A stretch of 64,000 nt of DNA. Origin: Vitreoscilla sp. (GTDB taxonomy: Bacteria; Pseudomonadota; Gammaproteobacteria; Burkholderiales; Neisseriaceae). A model generated the notes under the pieces. The model was not told the origin of the DNA and searched no databases. It saw only the letters and a program-made list of their open reading frames with translations. Every line of letters begins with the position of its first letter. Position 1 is the first letter of the stretch. Location of the stretch: NCBI GenBank assembly GCA_030150505.1, contig JASLFS010000001.1, forward strand, positions 1 to 64,000, written 5' to 3'. Both the position numbers and the translations under genes were made by a program. Shown here one piece after another: positions 16,763-25,252 of the stretch.

Positions 16763-18037
16763 TTAATGTTTTAAAATGGCTTTATCAGCAATATCATGAC
16801 GATATTGCATATCTGCAAAATGAATTTCAGTTAAAGCAGTATAAGCCTGCGCTTTTGCATTTTCAACCGAGTCTCCCAAGCCGACAACGCACAAAACTCG
16901 TCCACCATGACTAACCAACTGACCATGCTCATTCACCATCGTACCCGCATGAAATACTTTGCCATGCTCATTGGCCTGCTCAATACCCGTAATCACATCC
17001 CCTTTTCGAGGAGAATCAGGATAACCAGCAGCAGCTAACACCACGCCAACAGCCGTTTGTTCAGTCCATTTTGCGGTTACTTTATCCAACCCTTCAGATA
17101 ATGCAGCCTCAAGCAAATCAACAAAATCACTTTCCAAGCGCATCATAATTGGCTGTGTTTCAGGATCCCCAAAGCGGCAATTAAACTCAATGGTATATGG
17201 CTCGCCTTGATCATCAATCATCAAGCCCGCATATAAAAAGCCAGTAAATGGATGACCTTCAGCCTGCATTCCTTTGACTGTTGGATAAATAATTTTATCC
17301 ATAACTCGCTGGTAAACATCATCTGTTACCACTGGTGCTGGACTATAAGCCCCCATGCCACCCGTATTTGGGCCCATATCACCATCTAATAAGCGTTTGT
17401 GATCTTGGCTGGTTGCCATCGGCAAAACATTCTCGCCATCCACCATCACAATAAAGCTGGCTTCTTCACCTTGTAAAAAGTCCTCAATCACAACACGAGC
17501 ACCAGCCTCGCCCATTTTATTACCCAGCAACATGTCATCAATGGCTTCATGAGCATCTTCCAAACTCATCGCAACAATAACGCCCTTCCCTGCTGCTAAA
17601 CCATCCGCCTTAATAACAATCGGCACGCCTTTGCTATTGATATAATCATGCGCTTCTTTTGCATCTGTAAATGTTTGATAACCAGCAGTTGGAATAGCAT
17701 ATTTATGCATAAATGCTTTAGCAAAATCTTTAGAGCTTTCCAATTGCGCAGCATATTGGCTAGGTCCGAATATTTTTAAACCAGCTGCACGAAAATCATC
17801 AACAACACCTGCCGCCAATGGCGCCTCAGGACCAACCACCGTAAAAGCAATTTGCTCATCACGACAAAACTGAATTAAATCACCATGAGCAGATAAATTT
17901 AAATTGGTAATTTTATTTTCCAATTTAGTACCTGAATTACCAGGAGCAACAAAAACTTGTTCAACTTGACTAGACTGAGCTAATTTCCATGCCAGAGCAT
18001 GTTCACGCCCACCAGAACCCAAAACCAATAATTTCAT
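16763..18037 (-). CDS. purD: phosphoribosylamine-glycine ligase (GARS)
   Basis: Second step of purine synthesis: ATP-dependent joining of glycine to phosphoribosylamine. From MKLLVLGSGGREHALAWKL it has 424 residues, the family length. ATP-grasp motifs are KADGLAAGKGV, EEASF, the acidic GPNTGGMGAYSP and EFNCRFGDPETQ. The frame is open further upstream, but GSGGREHA defines the real N-terminus, and AAAGGG precedes the ATG at 18037. It is followed by tsaC; purH is not adjacent here. Confidence 0.96.
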   Translation of the reverse strand: MKLLVLGSGGREHALAWKLAQSSQVEQVFVAPGNSGTKLENKITNLNLSAHGDLIQFCRDEQIAFTVVGPEAPLAAGVVDDFRAAGLKIFGPSQYAAQLESSKDFAKAFMHKYAIPTAGYQTFTDAKEAHDYINSKGVPIVIKADGLAAGKGVIVAMSLEDAHEAIDDMLLGNKMGEAGARVVIEDFLQGEEASFIVMVDGENVLPMATSQDHKRLLDGDMGPNTGGMGAYSPAPVVTDDVYQRVMDKIIYPTVKGMQAEGHPFTGFLYAGLMIDDQGEPYTIEFNCRFGDPETQPIMMRLESDFVDLLEAALSEGLDKVTAKWTEQTAVGVVLAAAGYPDSPRKGDVITGIEQANEHGKVFHAGTMVNEHGQLVSHGGRVLCVVGLGDSVENAKAQAYTALTEIHFADMQYRHDIADKAILKH

Positions 18038-18162
18038 TACAAAGCCCTTTATTACAGATTTCAGACATTTTAATGCCAGCAATGTAAACTTAAAAGCCAA
18101 ACTTGCTGGTTTAGCGGATAATAAGTTATTTGTCGCGTTATTAGTCTAAGGGAGTAACAATA

Positions 18163-19125
18163 ATGCATTTAAAAAACATTTGTTTAGGTTTAATAGCTGC
18201 AGCAACTTTAGCTGCTTGTAATAAAGAAACACCAGAAGATGCCGTTGCAATCTGCTCAGCAGAAGCAACTCAAGCAGCTTTTCAGCAACAATTTAAAGAT
18301 AATATGTTGAAATCCTTTCAACAATTTAAACTTGAAGACAAACAACTGGTCGATTTGAATTTAGATTCAGTTCGCACTGATTTAGAACAACTACAGTTTT
18401 CTTTAAGCAACTTCAATGCCCAAAGTTTAAATAACGATAAAAATGTTAATTGTATTGCCCAATTAAATATTCATTTATCAAACGAAATGCTATTAGAAGC
18501 ACAAGATAAAGCAAAAAAACTAGATTATGGTTTTGATGTTAATCGCGATGCCAATCTAAATGGCTTTGAAGTTTTTATTAATAACGACTTCAAAACACCC
18601 GTTCAATATGCAGTTAACACTGCAAATAACCAAATTATTTCAGAAGATAGAAGCCAATTTGGTGCCATTTTCCTCAAAAATCTATTGATTATTCGAAACG
18701 TTAATAAAAACCCATACGAAGGCATGGTTCAACCAGGTTATGAAGTAGCCAGCGACATCAGCGCATCAGTACCCACGGCAGACCCACTACAATCGCTCCT
18801 AGACAGCATAGAAGCAGATAGCGAAGCCAAGGATACCTCAGCGTCAGCAACGGCTGCAACAGAAGCAGGAACCCCAGTAGCGCCAGTAGATACCAATCTA
18901 CAAGCCAATAAACAACAAAACCAGCAAGCTCGCCAGCAAATAGACAAAATTTGGGGCAATTTACCAGCAGAAATTAAAGACACTTTAAAAGAAGAAGAGC
19001 AAAACTGGAAAAATAATCGCATCAAATCTTGCGCTGGAGAAGGCTCAGAAGCACAACAATTAGAATGTGAAACAAAAAGCATCAATAAACGCATCAAGGA
19101 ATTGAAGCAATATTCCGTTGATTAA
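18163..19125 (+). CDS. putative lipoprotein of unknown function
   Basis: I do not recognise a domain. The 320-residue product has a clear lipoprotein signal MHLKNICLGLIAAATLAAC, with lipidated Cys19 followed by Asn. The first two thirds look like a folded domain. Residues about 200-245 are a low-complexity Ala/Ser/Thr/Pro/Asp linker, and the C-terminus is a charged helical segment with a Cys pair (KSCAGEGS and QLECETK) that ends in KELKQYSVD. An AGGGAG ribosome site precedes the ATG. The low-complexity part has more GC than its surroundings. It is probably periplasmic and membrane-anchored. Confidence 0.78.
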   Translation: MHLKNICLGLIAAATLAACNKETPEDAVAICSAEATQAAFQQQFKDNMLKSFQQFKLEDKQLVDLNLDSVRTDLEQLQFSLSNFNAQSLNNDKNVNCIAQLNIHLSNEMLLEAQDKAKKLDYGFDVNRDANLNGFEVFINNDFKTPVQYAVNTANNQIISEDRSQFGAIFLKNLLIIRNVNKNPYEGMVQPGYEVASDISASVPTADPLQSLLDSIEADSEAKDTSASATAATEAGTPVAPVDTNLQANKQQNQQARQQIDKIWGNLPAEIKDTLKEEEQNWKNNRIKSCAGEGSEAQQLECETKSINKRIKELKQYSVD

Positions 19126-19155
19126 TTTAACATTATTTTCATTAACATATTATCA

Positions 19156-19188
19156 AAATGCCAAAGCTATTGCTATGGCATTTTTTGT
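19156..19188 (+). terminator. terminator after the 18163-19125 lipoprotein gene
   Basis: AAATGCCA pairs with TGGCATTT, with further pairing of AGC and GCT near the loop, followed by six T. Confidence 0.75.
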
Positions 19189-19211
19189 TTATATTATTAA
19201 TATATTAATGT

Positions 19212-19808
19212 TTATTTAATATTAATGGTCCTCAACTGCTCAATAGCCTCTTTAAATGCATCATAATTTGCCAAAGGTACCTTAACCGATAACTGGCAAT
19301 CCAAAGCAAGCTCTTGTTTTACAATTTCAACCTGATTTTGTTTAATAAAATGCATAACATCACTCATCTGTGGATAATCAAACTGCAAAAACAATTTCTT
19401 TTCCACATTTCTCTGGATAATGACAGCATTTTCTAATGCTTCCATGGCAGAAGCCTTATAAGCTTGAATTAAGCCAGGAACCCCCAATAGTGTTCCACCA
19501 AAGTAACGAACAACAATAATGACCAAATCAGTCACTTCAAAGGAATCAATTTGTCCTAAAATTGGTCGTCCAGCACTGCCAGATGGTTCTCCATCATCAT
19601 TGGCTCTAAATTCTAAACCATCAATTCCTAAACGATAGGCATAGCAAAAATGAACAGCTTTATGATGTTCTTTTTGTAAATCAATAAGATAGGGTTTTAT
19701 ATCATCGACATTTTTAATGGGATAAGCAAAAGCTAAAAATCTACTGCCTTTACTTTTAAATTCTGCATAACTTGGTTTTTCAATGGTTTGGTATGTGGTT
19801 ATAGTCAT
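19212..19808 (-). CDS. yigZ: YigZ/IMPACT family protein (UPF0029)
   Basis: Member of the YigZ/IMPACT family, whose bacterial role is not settled (ribosome or regulatory roles have been proposed). The 198 residues have the signature NDDGEPSGSAGRPIL near residues 70-85, then VRYFGGTLLG and PGLIQAY, and a C-terminal ferredoxin-like domain (DUF1949 type). It is a stand-alone gene whose start region faces the AT-rich gap at 19809-20288. Confidence 0.93.
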   Translation of the reverse strand: MTITTYQTIEKPSYAEFKSKGSRFLAFAYPIKNVDDIKPYLIDLQKEHHKAVHFCYAYRLGIDGLEFRANDDGEPSGSAGRPILGQIDSFEVTDLVIIVVRYFGGTLLGVPGLIQAYKASAMEALENAVIIQRNVEKKLFLQFDYPQMSDVMHFIKQNQVEIVKQELALDCQLSVKVPLANYDAFKEAIEQLRTINIK

Positions 19809-20240
19809 AATATATTGATTAATAATTGAAATACATTTAAAAAATTCAGAGATTTAAAATAAAAAATAACAATGTTTATATTTTTATATATTGAAGACTA
19901 AATCTAGTTTGAATATTTTTAGCTAAATATGTTTGATTATTATAGTTTTTTTATAAAAATATTGGAATTAAGATAAATTAAAATTTTTTTTAATGTATTT
20001 ATTACCTAGTATTTAATAATTAATAAGGTTTTATATATATAAAAGGATGAATCTGATGAACTTTGATTTTGCTTGTGTATAACTTGTTTCTACGTTTAAA
20101 AACAAAATCTTGCGTTAATTTTTTTGCGTGTGTAGCTTCCAAATAATTATCCACTAGATTGTGGATAAAAAATCAAAACATGGTGGGTTTGTGTATAAAT
20201 ATAGGTTGTGCATTACTTTATACACAGATTTTGTGAATAA
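19809..20240. other. candidate replication-origin region: AT-rich stretch plus DnaA-box cluster
   Basis: There is no gene here. 19809-20060 is strongly AT-rich with several A/T-only runs and a TTTATATATATAAAAGG block, as expected of an unwinding element. 20074-20240 holds five exact TTATNCACA boxes: 20074-20082 (minus), 20160-20168 (minus), 20190-20198 (minus), 20218-20226 (plus), 20232-20240 (minus). Two 8/9 boxes lie at 20147-20155 (plus) and 20207-20215 (minus). The 20147 and 20160 boxes face each other. By base composition about 0.01 exact box would be expected in 167 bases. Strand bias and G/C balance also change near here. No dnaA or dnaN gene is in the window, so this rests on sequence signals only. 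Confidence 0.62.
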
Positions 20241-20249
20241 ATATAAAAA

Positions 20250-20275
20250 AAAGCTGCCTAATTGGCAGCTTTGAA
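20250..20275 (-). terminator. etfA terminator
   Basis: Read on the minus strand, AAGCTGCC pairs with GGCAGCTT around AATTA, followed by eight T. It lies just after the etfA stop and borders the DnaA-box cluster. Confidence 0.88.
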
Positions 20276-20288
20276 TAAAAACAAATTA

Positions 20289-21224
20289 TTATGCGTTTAA
20301 TGCATTAACCAATTCTGGTACCGCAGTGAATAAATCCGCTACTAAACCATAATCAGCCACATTAAAAATCGGCGCTTCAGGATCTTTGTTGATAGCAACG
20401 ATGACTTTACTATCTTGCATTCCTGCTAAGTGCTGAATCGCACCAGAAATACCAATAGCAATGTATAAGTCAGGAGCAACAACTTTACCTGTTTGACCAA
20501 CTTGAGAGTCGTTTGGTGCATAACCAGCATCAACAGCTGCACGTGAAGCACCAATAGCAGCGTTTAGAACGTCCGCTAGCGGTGTTAGAACGCTATTAAA
20601 CTGCTCCGCACTAGCCAATGCACGACCGCCTGATACAATCACCTTAGCTTGCGTTAATTCAGGGCGATCAGACTTGGTTAGCTCACGGCTTACAAAACGG
20701 CTTAGGTTTTGTGCTTCTGTTGCTGTAATATTTTCAACTTCTGCAGCACCACCAGTTTCACTTGCAGCATCAAATGCAGTTGAACGAACGGTTAATACCA
20801 ATTTCTCTTCATTCGATTGAACAGTTGCAAATGCATTACCTGCATAAATCGGACGAACAAAAGTATTGGCATCCACAACTTCTGTTAAATCAGAAATTTG
20901 AGACACATCCAACAATGCTGCAACGCGAGGCATTAAGTTTTTACCTGTTGCTGTCGCAGTTGCTGCAATATGGCTATACGGTGCAGCTAGATTCACCACC
21001 AATGGTGCGATTTCTTCTGCTAAAGCATCTTCATAATGCGCAGCTTCAGCCAATAGAACTTTTTCTACGCCAGCAATGTTTTTAGCAGCATCAGCTACTG
21101 AAGAGGCATTATTACCCGCTACTAAAACATGAACAGCACCTAATTTTTGTGCCGCAGTAACTGCGTGCAATGTTGCTGGATTCAATGTTTGATTATTATG
21201 TTCAGCAATAACTAAAACGGTCAT
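20289..21224 (-). CDS. etfA: electron transfer flavoprotein alpha subunit
   Basis: FAD-binding subunit of the soluble electron transfer flavoprotein, which takes electrons from acyl-CoA and other dehydrogenases to ETF-ubiquinone oxidoreductase. The 311 residues fit. The C-terminal FAD domain contains GRALASAEQF, GQTGK, ISGAIQHLAGM and INKDPEAPIFNVADYG. It follows etfB with a 12-base gap and an AAGGAGAG ribosome site, so the two are co-translated from one operon. No acyl-CoA dehydrogenase or ETF-QO gene is adjacent. Confidence 0.97.
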   Translation of the reverse strand: MTVLVIAEHNNQTLNPATLHAVTAAQKLGAVHVLVAGNNASSVADAAKNIAGVEKVLLAEAAHYEDALAEEIAPLVVNLAAPYSHIAATATATGKNLMPRVAALLDVSQISDLTEVVDANTFVRPIYAGNAFATVQSNEEKLVLTVRSTAFDAASETGGAAEVENITATEAQNLSRFVSRELTKSDRPELTQAKVIVSGGRALASAEQFNSVLTPLADVLNAAIGASRAAVDAGYAPNDSQVGQTGKVVAPDLYIAIGISGAIQHLAGMQDSKVIVAINKDPEAPIFNVADYGLVADLFTAVPELVNALNA

Positions 21225-21236
21225 ATTTCTCTCCTT

Positions 21237-21986
21237 TTAGATAACTTTAGCTTCATTTTTCAATTTTGCTACTAATTCAGCAACGCTTTCTACTTTTACG
21301 CCAGCACTGCGTGCTTTTGGTTCTGAAACTTTTAATTGTTTCAAACGTTGCTCAACGTTAACACCTAAATCAGCTGGAGAGATTTTTTCCAAAGGTTTTT
21401 TCTTCGCTTGCATGATGTTTGGTAATTTGACATAACGAGGTTCGTTCAAACGCAAGTCTGTACTAATAACAGCTGGTAATTTCAATGCGATTGTTTCTAA
21501 ACCACCGTCAATTTCACGAGTTACGATAACTTCGCTATCTGATAGTTCTACTTTGCTCGCAAAAGTACCTTGTGGTGCATTGATTAAAGCACTTAACATT
21601 TGTGCTGTTTGGTTTGCATCATCATCAATGGCTTGTTTACCTAAAATGATGATGTTTGGGTTTTCTTTTTCCACAACAGATTTTAATAGTTTAGCAACCG
21701 TTAGTGGTTCTAAAACATTATCTGTTTCAACATGAATCGCACGGTCTGCACCCATGGCTAAACCAGTACGTAAGGTTTCTTCACACTGTTTGACGCCCAT
21801 TGAAACAAGAATGATTTCACTGACTTTGCCAGCTTCTTTCAAGCGAACAGCTTCTTCCACTGCAATTTCATCAAATGGGTTCATCGACATTTTTACGTTG
21901 CCAACATCTACATCAGATTCATCTGCTTTGACACGTACTTTAATGTTGTGATCAACGACACGTTTGACAGCAACTAAAGCTTTCAT
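21237..21986 (-). CDS. etfB: electron transfer flavoprotein beta subunit
   Basis: AMP-binding partner of EtfA. The 249 residues start MKALVAVKRVVDHN, with NPFDEIAVEEAVRLKE and the beta-subunit signature in the MQAKKKPLE-containing region. GAGAGAGGAA precedes the ATG. It is the first gene of the etfBA operon, which ends at the terminator at 20250-20275. Confidence 0.97.
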   Translation of the reverse strand: MKALVAVKRVVDHNIKVRVKADESDVDVGNVKMSMNPFDEIAVEEAVRLKEAGKVSEIILVSMGVKQCEETLRTGLAMGADRAIHVETDNVLEPLTVAKLLKSVVEKENPNIIILGKQAIDDDANQTAQMLSALINAPQGTFASKVELSDSEVIVTREIDGGLETIALKLPAVISTDLRLNEPRYVKLPNIMQAKKKPLEKISPADLGVNVEQRLKQLKVSEPKARSAGVKVESVAELVAKLKNEAKVI

Positions 21987-22165
21987 AGAGTTCCTCTCTC
22001 TTATTAATAACCAAATGTATTTATTTAAGATATTACATTTGAGAATAAACTGAAGTGTTACATTCTGCCTATATCCGCTTGATAAAACAAGTCAAATTAA
22101 GCATGAGTAAGACTATTATCCAATAATTGGATCGCATTAAACATAACAAATTACCACAACAATGT

Positions 22166-23140
22166 TTATTTTTGTTGCTTTGCGGCAAAAATATTTTGCC
22201 ATAACTCAAAAACATCATTGACTGATGGGTTTTCGTTTTTATTACCAATGTTTTTTGCCCACAAGGATGGTTGTACACCTGTATATGCTGGGTTTGAATC
22301 CAGATAAATACCCACAATGGGAATATCAAAAGCATTGGCTAAATGTAAAAGTCCTGTATCAACACCAACAACTGATTGTGCGTTTTCTAATAGCAAAGCG
22401 GCTTGTAACAATGATAATTTAGGGCAAACATGAACATAATCATAACTTTTACACAGCCTGATTGCTCTATCGTGCTCTTTTTCACTGCCCCATGGTAAAT
22501 AAATGGGAAGTTTGGTTTGTTTGTGGATTAATTCAAATAATTCGTGCCATTTTTCTTCTGGCCAAAGCTTTTCATCTTTACTGGTTGCATGTAAAGCGAC
22601 GTGGTAATGCTTTGGTAGTTCCAATGTATCCACAAATTTGGGGACTTTGGCGCCAAAATGGATATTTTCTTTTGAATAAGTGTACTTAAATACCTGTGAT
22701 AACAAATCACGAGCACGGCGAACAGCATCATCTTTTCGTTTGACGGCATATTTTTGTTGATAAAAAATACTGGCAATTGGCTCCCGAACACTTTTGCTAT
22801 TAAAGCCCGCAATGGGTGCTTGTGGATAACGTGCAAACCAGGCACTTTTCATTAAACCTTGGCTATCAACAACTAAGTCAAATTGTTCATTTATCAAGGT
22901 TTTTTTTAGCTCAGACATGGCTTGCCGAGTGTCTTTTTTAAACAAGTTTTTTCGCCAGTAGCGCCATTTTAAAGTGTGAACTTTTTTCACAAATGGATGC
23001 AAACAGGCAATATCTGCAAAACTGGCTTCAGATAGCCAATGTAATTCTATATGTGGATGATTTTTAGATAAATCATCAATGGCAGGCAAGGTGTGGATTA
23101 AATCCCCCATGCTTGATAAGCGAACCAATAATACTTTCAT
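22166..23140 (-). CDS. waaC: LPS/LOS heptosyltransferase I
   Basis: GT9-family enzyme that adds the first L-glycero-D-manno-heptose to Kdo of the lipid A inner core at the cytoplasmic face. The 324 residues start MKVLLVRLSSMGDLIHTLPA, the WaaC signature. The later VVDSQGLMKSAW, HATSKDEKLWP and VGVDTGLLHLANA motifs cover the sugar-nucleotide site. It stands alone; waaA is about 30 kb away in this window. The ribosome site is weak. Confidence 0.95.
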   Translation of the reverse strand: MKVLLVRLSSMGDLIHTLPAIDDLSKNHPHIELHWLSEASFADIACLHPFVKKVHTLKWRYWRKNLFKKDTRQAMSELKKTLINEQFDLVVDSQGLMKSAWFARYPQAPIAGFNSKSVREPIASIFYQQKYAVKRKDDAVRRARDLLSQVFKYTYSKENIHFGAKVPKFVDTLELPKHYHVALHATSKDEKLWPEEKWHELFELIHKQTKLPIYLPWGSEKEHDRAIRLCKSYDYVHVCPKLSLLQAALLLENAQSVVGVDTGLLHLANAFDIPIVGIYLDSNPAYTGVQPSLWAKNIGNKNENPSVNDVFELWQNIFAAKQQK

Positions 23141-23201
23141 TTGTTTATCAATCTGTGAATTCAGTTAACATTCTAACCTAGAAATATTGTTAGGAATGTT
23201 T

Positions 23202-23900
23202 ATGTCAGTACAAAGTTATTCAATTGAGGTGATTGCACATGCAAAAACACCATATAATCAAAAGTTTGGGATTGCAAGGCAACCTGGAATTGTGACTGCC
23301 AGTTATACACATATTGTATTAGAAAAGCAGTTTTCTTTGGATAGCGTGCGTGGTTTGGAGGAATTTGGGCGAATTTGGGTGCAATTTATTTTCCATGATG
23401 CCATTGAAGAAGGTTGGTCTGAGTTGGTTCGCCCTCCTCGTTTAGGTGGGAAAACCAAAAAAGGCATTTTTTCCACAAGAAGTCCGCATCGACCGAATCA
23501 TTTGGGTTTGTCTTTATTGGAGTTAGTGGAAATTCAATATGTGCATAAACAGGTTGTTTTAATTTGTAAGGGTTCTGATTTGTTAAATGGAACGCCAATT
23601 GTGGATATCAAACCTTATATTCCGTTTGTGGAAGCTCATGGTGATACAAAAAGTGGTTTTGTTGATGGACCTCCTAAAATGTTGTCCATTATGTGGACAA
23701 ATGAGGCTTTGCAACAAATGTCTAATTTTGCTTTATCTGCAGACAAAAAATTGTTAATTGAACAAAGTATTGCTCAAGATCCTCGACCTGCTTATCAAAA
23801 TATACCTGATCGGGTTTATGTGATGATTATTGAAGAATATGAAGTGAAATTTATGATTAAAGATAACGAAGGTTGTATTACTGAGTTAAGAAAAATCTAA
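23202..23900 (+). CDS. trmO: tRNA (N6-threonylcarbamoyladenosine(37)-N6)-methyltransferase TrmO
   Basis: SAM-dependent enzyme (TsaA/YaeB family) that methylates t6A37 to m6t6A in some threonine tRNAs. The 232 residues carry the family motifs TPYNQKFGIARQPG, GLEEFGRIWVQF, PPRLGGKTKKGIFSTRSPHRPN and a C-terminal DPRPAYQ. The ATG at 23202 has TAGGA seven bases upstream; ATG 23196 and TTG 23187 in the same frame are badly spaced from it. It acts on the product of the pathway that starts with TsaC (16148-16720), though the genes are not linked. Confidence 0.94.
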   Translation: MSVQSYSIEVIAHAKTPYNQKFGIARQPGIVTASYTHIVLEKQFSLDSVRGLEEFGRIWVQFIFHDAIEEGWSELVRPPRLGGKTKKGIFSTRSPHRPNHLGLSLLELVEIQYVHKQVVLICKGSDLLNGTPIVDIKPYIPFVEAHGDTKSGFVDGPPKMLSIMWTNEALQQMSNFALSADKKLLIEQSIAQDPRPAYQNIPDRVYVMIIEEYEVKFMIKDNEGCITELRKI

Positions 23901-24268
23901 AAAAATTTTCAAATTTTTTTTCAATTCTTTAATCAATTAAGTTTTAAAAGTATTAAATGATGATTATGTTGAAGATTGGTTTTAGTTGTTGATAAGTCTT
24001 ATTTCATATTAAAATCAATTAGGTAAGATTAAAATTTCGTGTTATTAAATGGCATTGAAAGCACTGCTGTAATTGTGGGTAAGTTTTCAAAAAAGAAGCT
24101 GTCTGTGCAAAAATTAAAGTTATCAACATGCGTGTTTAATTATTATGTGGATAAGTATTTAGTGGCGATAGTTTTTATTTATCAGAAGATAAATATTAAT
24201 ACAATCAATGAGATTGACTAATGCTTTACAATGGAAATAATGAAGTCAGGATGAGAAAAGGATGAAGT
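23901..24268. other. intergenic region upstream of lpxC
   Basis: An AT-rich gap of 368 bases without a convincing gene. A 60-codon frame at 24039-24221 has no ribosome site or recognisable product. One isolated exact DnaA box, TGTGGATAA, is at 24146-24154. The lpxC promoter must lie here; the ribosome site AAAAGGATG precedes the lpxC ATG. Confidence 0.5.
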
Positions 24269-25186
24269 ATGTTACAAAGAACAGTCGCTAAAACCATTAG
24301 TGTTACTGGTGTTGGTTTGCATTCAGGTGAGCGAGTAAGGTTAACTTTGCATCCTGCTGAGGCGAATAGTGGCATTCGTTTTCGTCGTACTGATTTAGAT
24401 GGCGAGAAGGGTGAGGCTATTTTGGTTGCTCCTCATTTAATTAACGATACTCGATTGTCATCAACAATTGTGACGGATTTGGGTGTTCGCATTGGAACTA
24501 TTGAACACATTATGTCGGCATTTTCGGCATTTGGTATTGATAATGTGTTGGTGGAGTTAAATGCGCCTGAGATTCCTATTATGGATGGCTCAAGCTTGCC
24601 GTTTATTTATTTGCTGCAAGATGCTGGTGTGAAGGATTTGGCAGAAGAGAAGAAGTTTTTACGCATTCTGACGCCAATTGAGGTGGATGAGGGTGATAAG
24701 TGGGTGAAGTTTTTGCCTTATGATGGGTATAAAATCACGCTAACGATTGAGTTTGATCATCCTGTTTTTAACCGAAGCAATCAAACATTCACCATGGATT
24801 TTGCAGGTGCTTCTTATTTGGATGAGATTGCTCGGGCAAGAACGTTTGGTTTTATGCAGGAAGTTGAATTAATGCGTAGCCATAATTTGGGATTGGGTGG
24901 GAATTTAAATAACGCTATTGTGATTGATGATTTGGATGTATTAAATCCTGAAGGTTTGCGTTATCCGGATGAGTTTGTGCGCCATAAAATTTTGGATGCA
25001 GTAGGGGATTTGTATATGACTGGGCATCCTATTATTGGTGAATTTGTGGGCTATAAATCCGGGCATGCGATTAATAATACGCTGCTTCGAAAAGTATTGG
25101 CTAATCCAAATAGTTATGAGTGGGTTAGCTTTAAAGATAGTGATAGTTTGCCTGATTCGTTTCATGAATTGCCAAGTGATGAATGA
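24269..25186 (+). CDS. lpxC: UDP-3-O-acyl-N-acetylglucosamine deacetylase
   Basis: Zinc deacetylase at the committed step of lipid A synthesis. The 305 residues match the family. Zinc ligands line up with E. coli: His80 in TIEHIMSA, His239 and Asp243 in RHKILDAVGD, plus the later SGHAINN motif. It is not followed by other envelope genes; a convergent terminator separates it from putP. Regulated proteolysis of LpxC by FtsH is known in enterics, but nothing here bears on it. Confidence 0.97.
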   Translation: MLQRTVAKTISVTGVGLHSGERVRLTLHPAEANSGIRFRRTDLDGEKGEAILVAPHLINDTRLSSTIVTDLGVRIGTIEHIMSAFSAFGIDNVLVELNAPEIPIMDGSSLPFIYLLQDAGVKDLAEEKKFLRILTPIEVDEGDKWVKFLPYDGYKITLTIEFDHPVFNRSNQTFTMDFAGASYLDEIARARTFGFMQEVELMRSHNLGLGGNLNNAIVIDDLDVLNPEGLRYPDEFVRHKILDAVGDLYMTGHPIIGEFVGYKSGHAINNTLLRKVLANPNSYEWVSFKDSDSLPDSFHELPSDE

Positions 25187-25203
25187 TAGGCTCCCTGTAA
25201 ACA

Positions 25204-25235
25204 CAAAAAAAGCACAGCCAAGCTGTGCTTTTTTA
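25204..25235. terminator. convergent terminator lpxC/putP
   Basis: AAAAAAAGCACAGC and GCTGTGCTTTTTTA form a long perfect stem around CAA, with T runs on both strands. Confidence 0.92.
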
Positions 25236-25252
25236 TTGCATGAATGATTCAA

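Noticed and set aside
20535..20550. CACGTGAA core inside etfA as another parS site
   Set aside because: Outside the CACGTG core several bases differ from the palindrome, so it is no better than chance.
24039..24221. 60-codon frame upstream of lpxC as a small gene
   Set aside because: No ribosome site, no recognisable product, and AT-rich sequence where open frames arise by chance.
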